51,331 nt of DNA from NCBI GenBank assembly GCA_029252505.1, contig JAQXBH010000229.1:1-51331 (forward strand), read 5' to 3'. The position numbers and the translations under genes are program-made. Origin of the DNA: Opitutales bacterium. GTDB lineage: Bacteria > Verrucomicrobiota > Verrucomicrobiia > Opitutales > Seribacteraceae. A model generated the notes under the pieces. It was not told where the DNA came from. It saw only the letters and a list, made by a program, of their open reading frames with translations, and ran no database searches. Below are positions 51,231 to 51,331 of this stretch, piece by piece. The number at the start of each line of letters is the position of its first letter. Positions within the stretch are counted from its first letter, which is position 1.

Positions 51231-51331
51231 ATGGATACAGCAATTCGAAAAAATTTCGGTAAGCTTACAGAAGCTATCGAGCCACCAAACTTGCTTCAAA
51301 ATCAAGTTGATTCTTTTCATGATTTTCTTCA
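51231..51331 (+). CDS. rpoB: RNA polymerase subunit beta, partial (runs off right edge)
   Basis: ATG at 51231: MDTAIRKNFGKLTEAIEPPNLLQNQVDSFHDFL; N-terminal RpoB pattern and canonical position after rplL. Not in ORF track. Confidence 0.9.
   Translation, partial: MDTAIRKNFGKLTEAIEPPNLLQNQVDSFHDFL

Overview
The window is an A+T-rich bacterial chromosomal segment. Gene content suggests Verrucomicrobiota, possibly a marine Opitutae-like lineage; this is inference from gene families only. It is densely coded and mostly housekeeping. From left to right it contains: (1) an edge-truncated minus-strand CDS absent from the ORF track that ends in the start of a C-type-lectin-like domain; (2) a five-gene minus-strand type IV pilus-like locus whose order and products match the Akkermansia Amuc_1098-1102 locus (secretin, Amuc_1099-like, Amuc_1100-like, PilM-like Amuc_1101, Amuc_1102-like); (3) a Nudix hydrolase and pdhA-pdhB-pdhC; (4) phosphohexomutase, FtsB-like and KdsD/KpsF; (5) an orphan RelE-fold protein and dnaN, separated by an AT-rich spacer with DnaA-box-like repeats; (6) KamA-like radical SAM, a redoxin-like protein, a short ComEC, rhomboid and S41 protease; (7) prmC-prfA, a HAD hydrolase, pyrB plus a pyrC-like gene lacking the catalytic metal ligands, a CPBP protease and tsaE; (8) tRNA-Leu with an unusual AAG anticodon, pyrD, hemB, an SLC13 permease and gyrB-gyrA; (9) tRNA-Gly (inverted), then tRNA-Thr-tuf-tRNA-Trp-secE-nusG-rplKAJL-rpoB (rpoB truncated at the edge). 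I saw no CRISPR array, transposase, prophage or rRNA. The strongest leads are the Amuc_1098-1102-like locus, the apparent pseudo-dihydroorotase paired with PyrB, tRNA-Leu(AAG), the possible replication-origin-like region upstream of dnaN, and ComEC without the nuclease domain.
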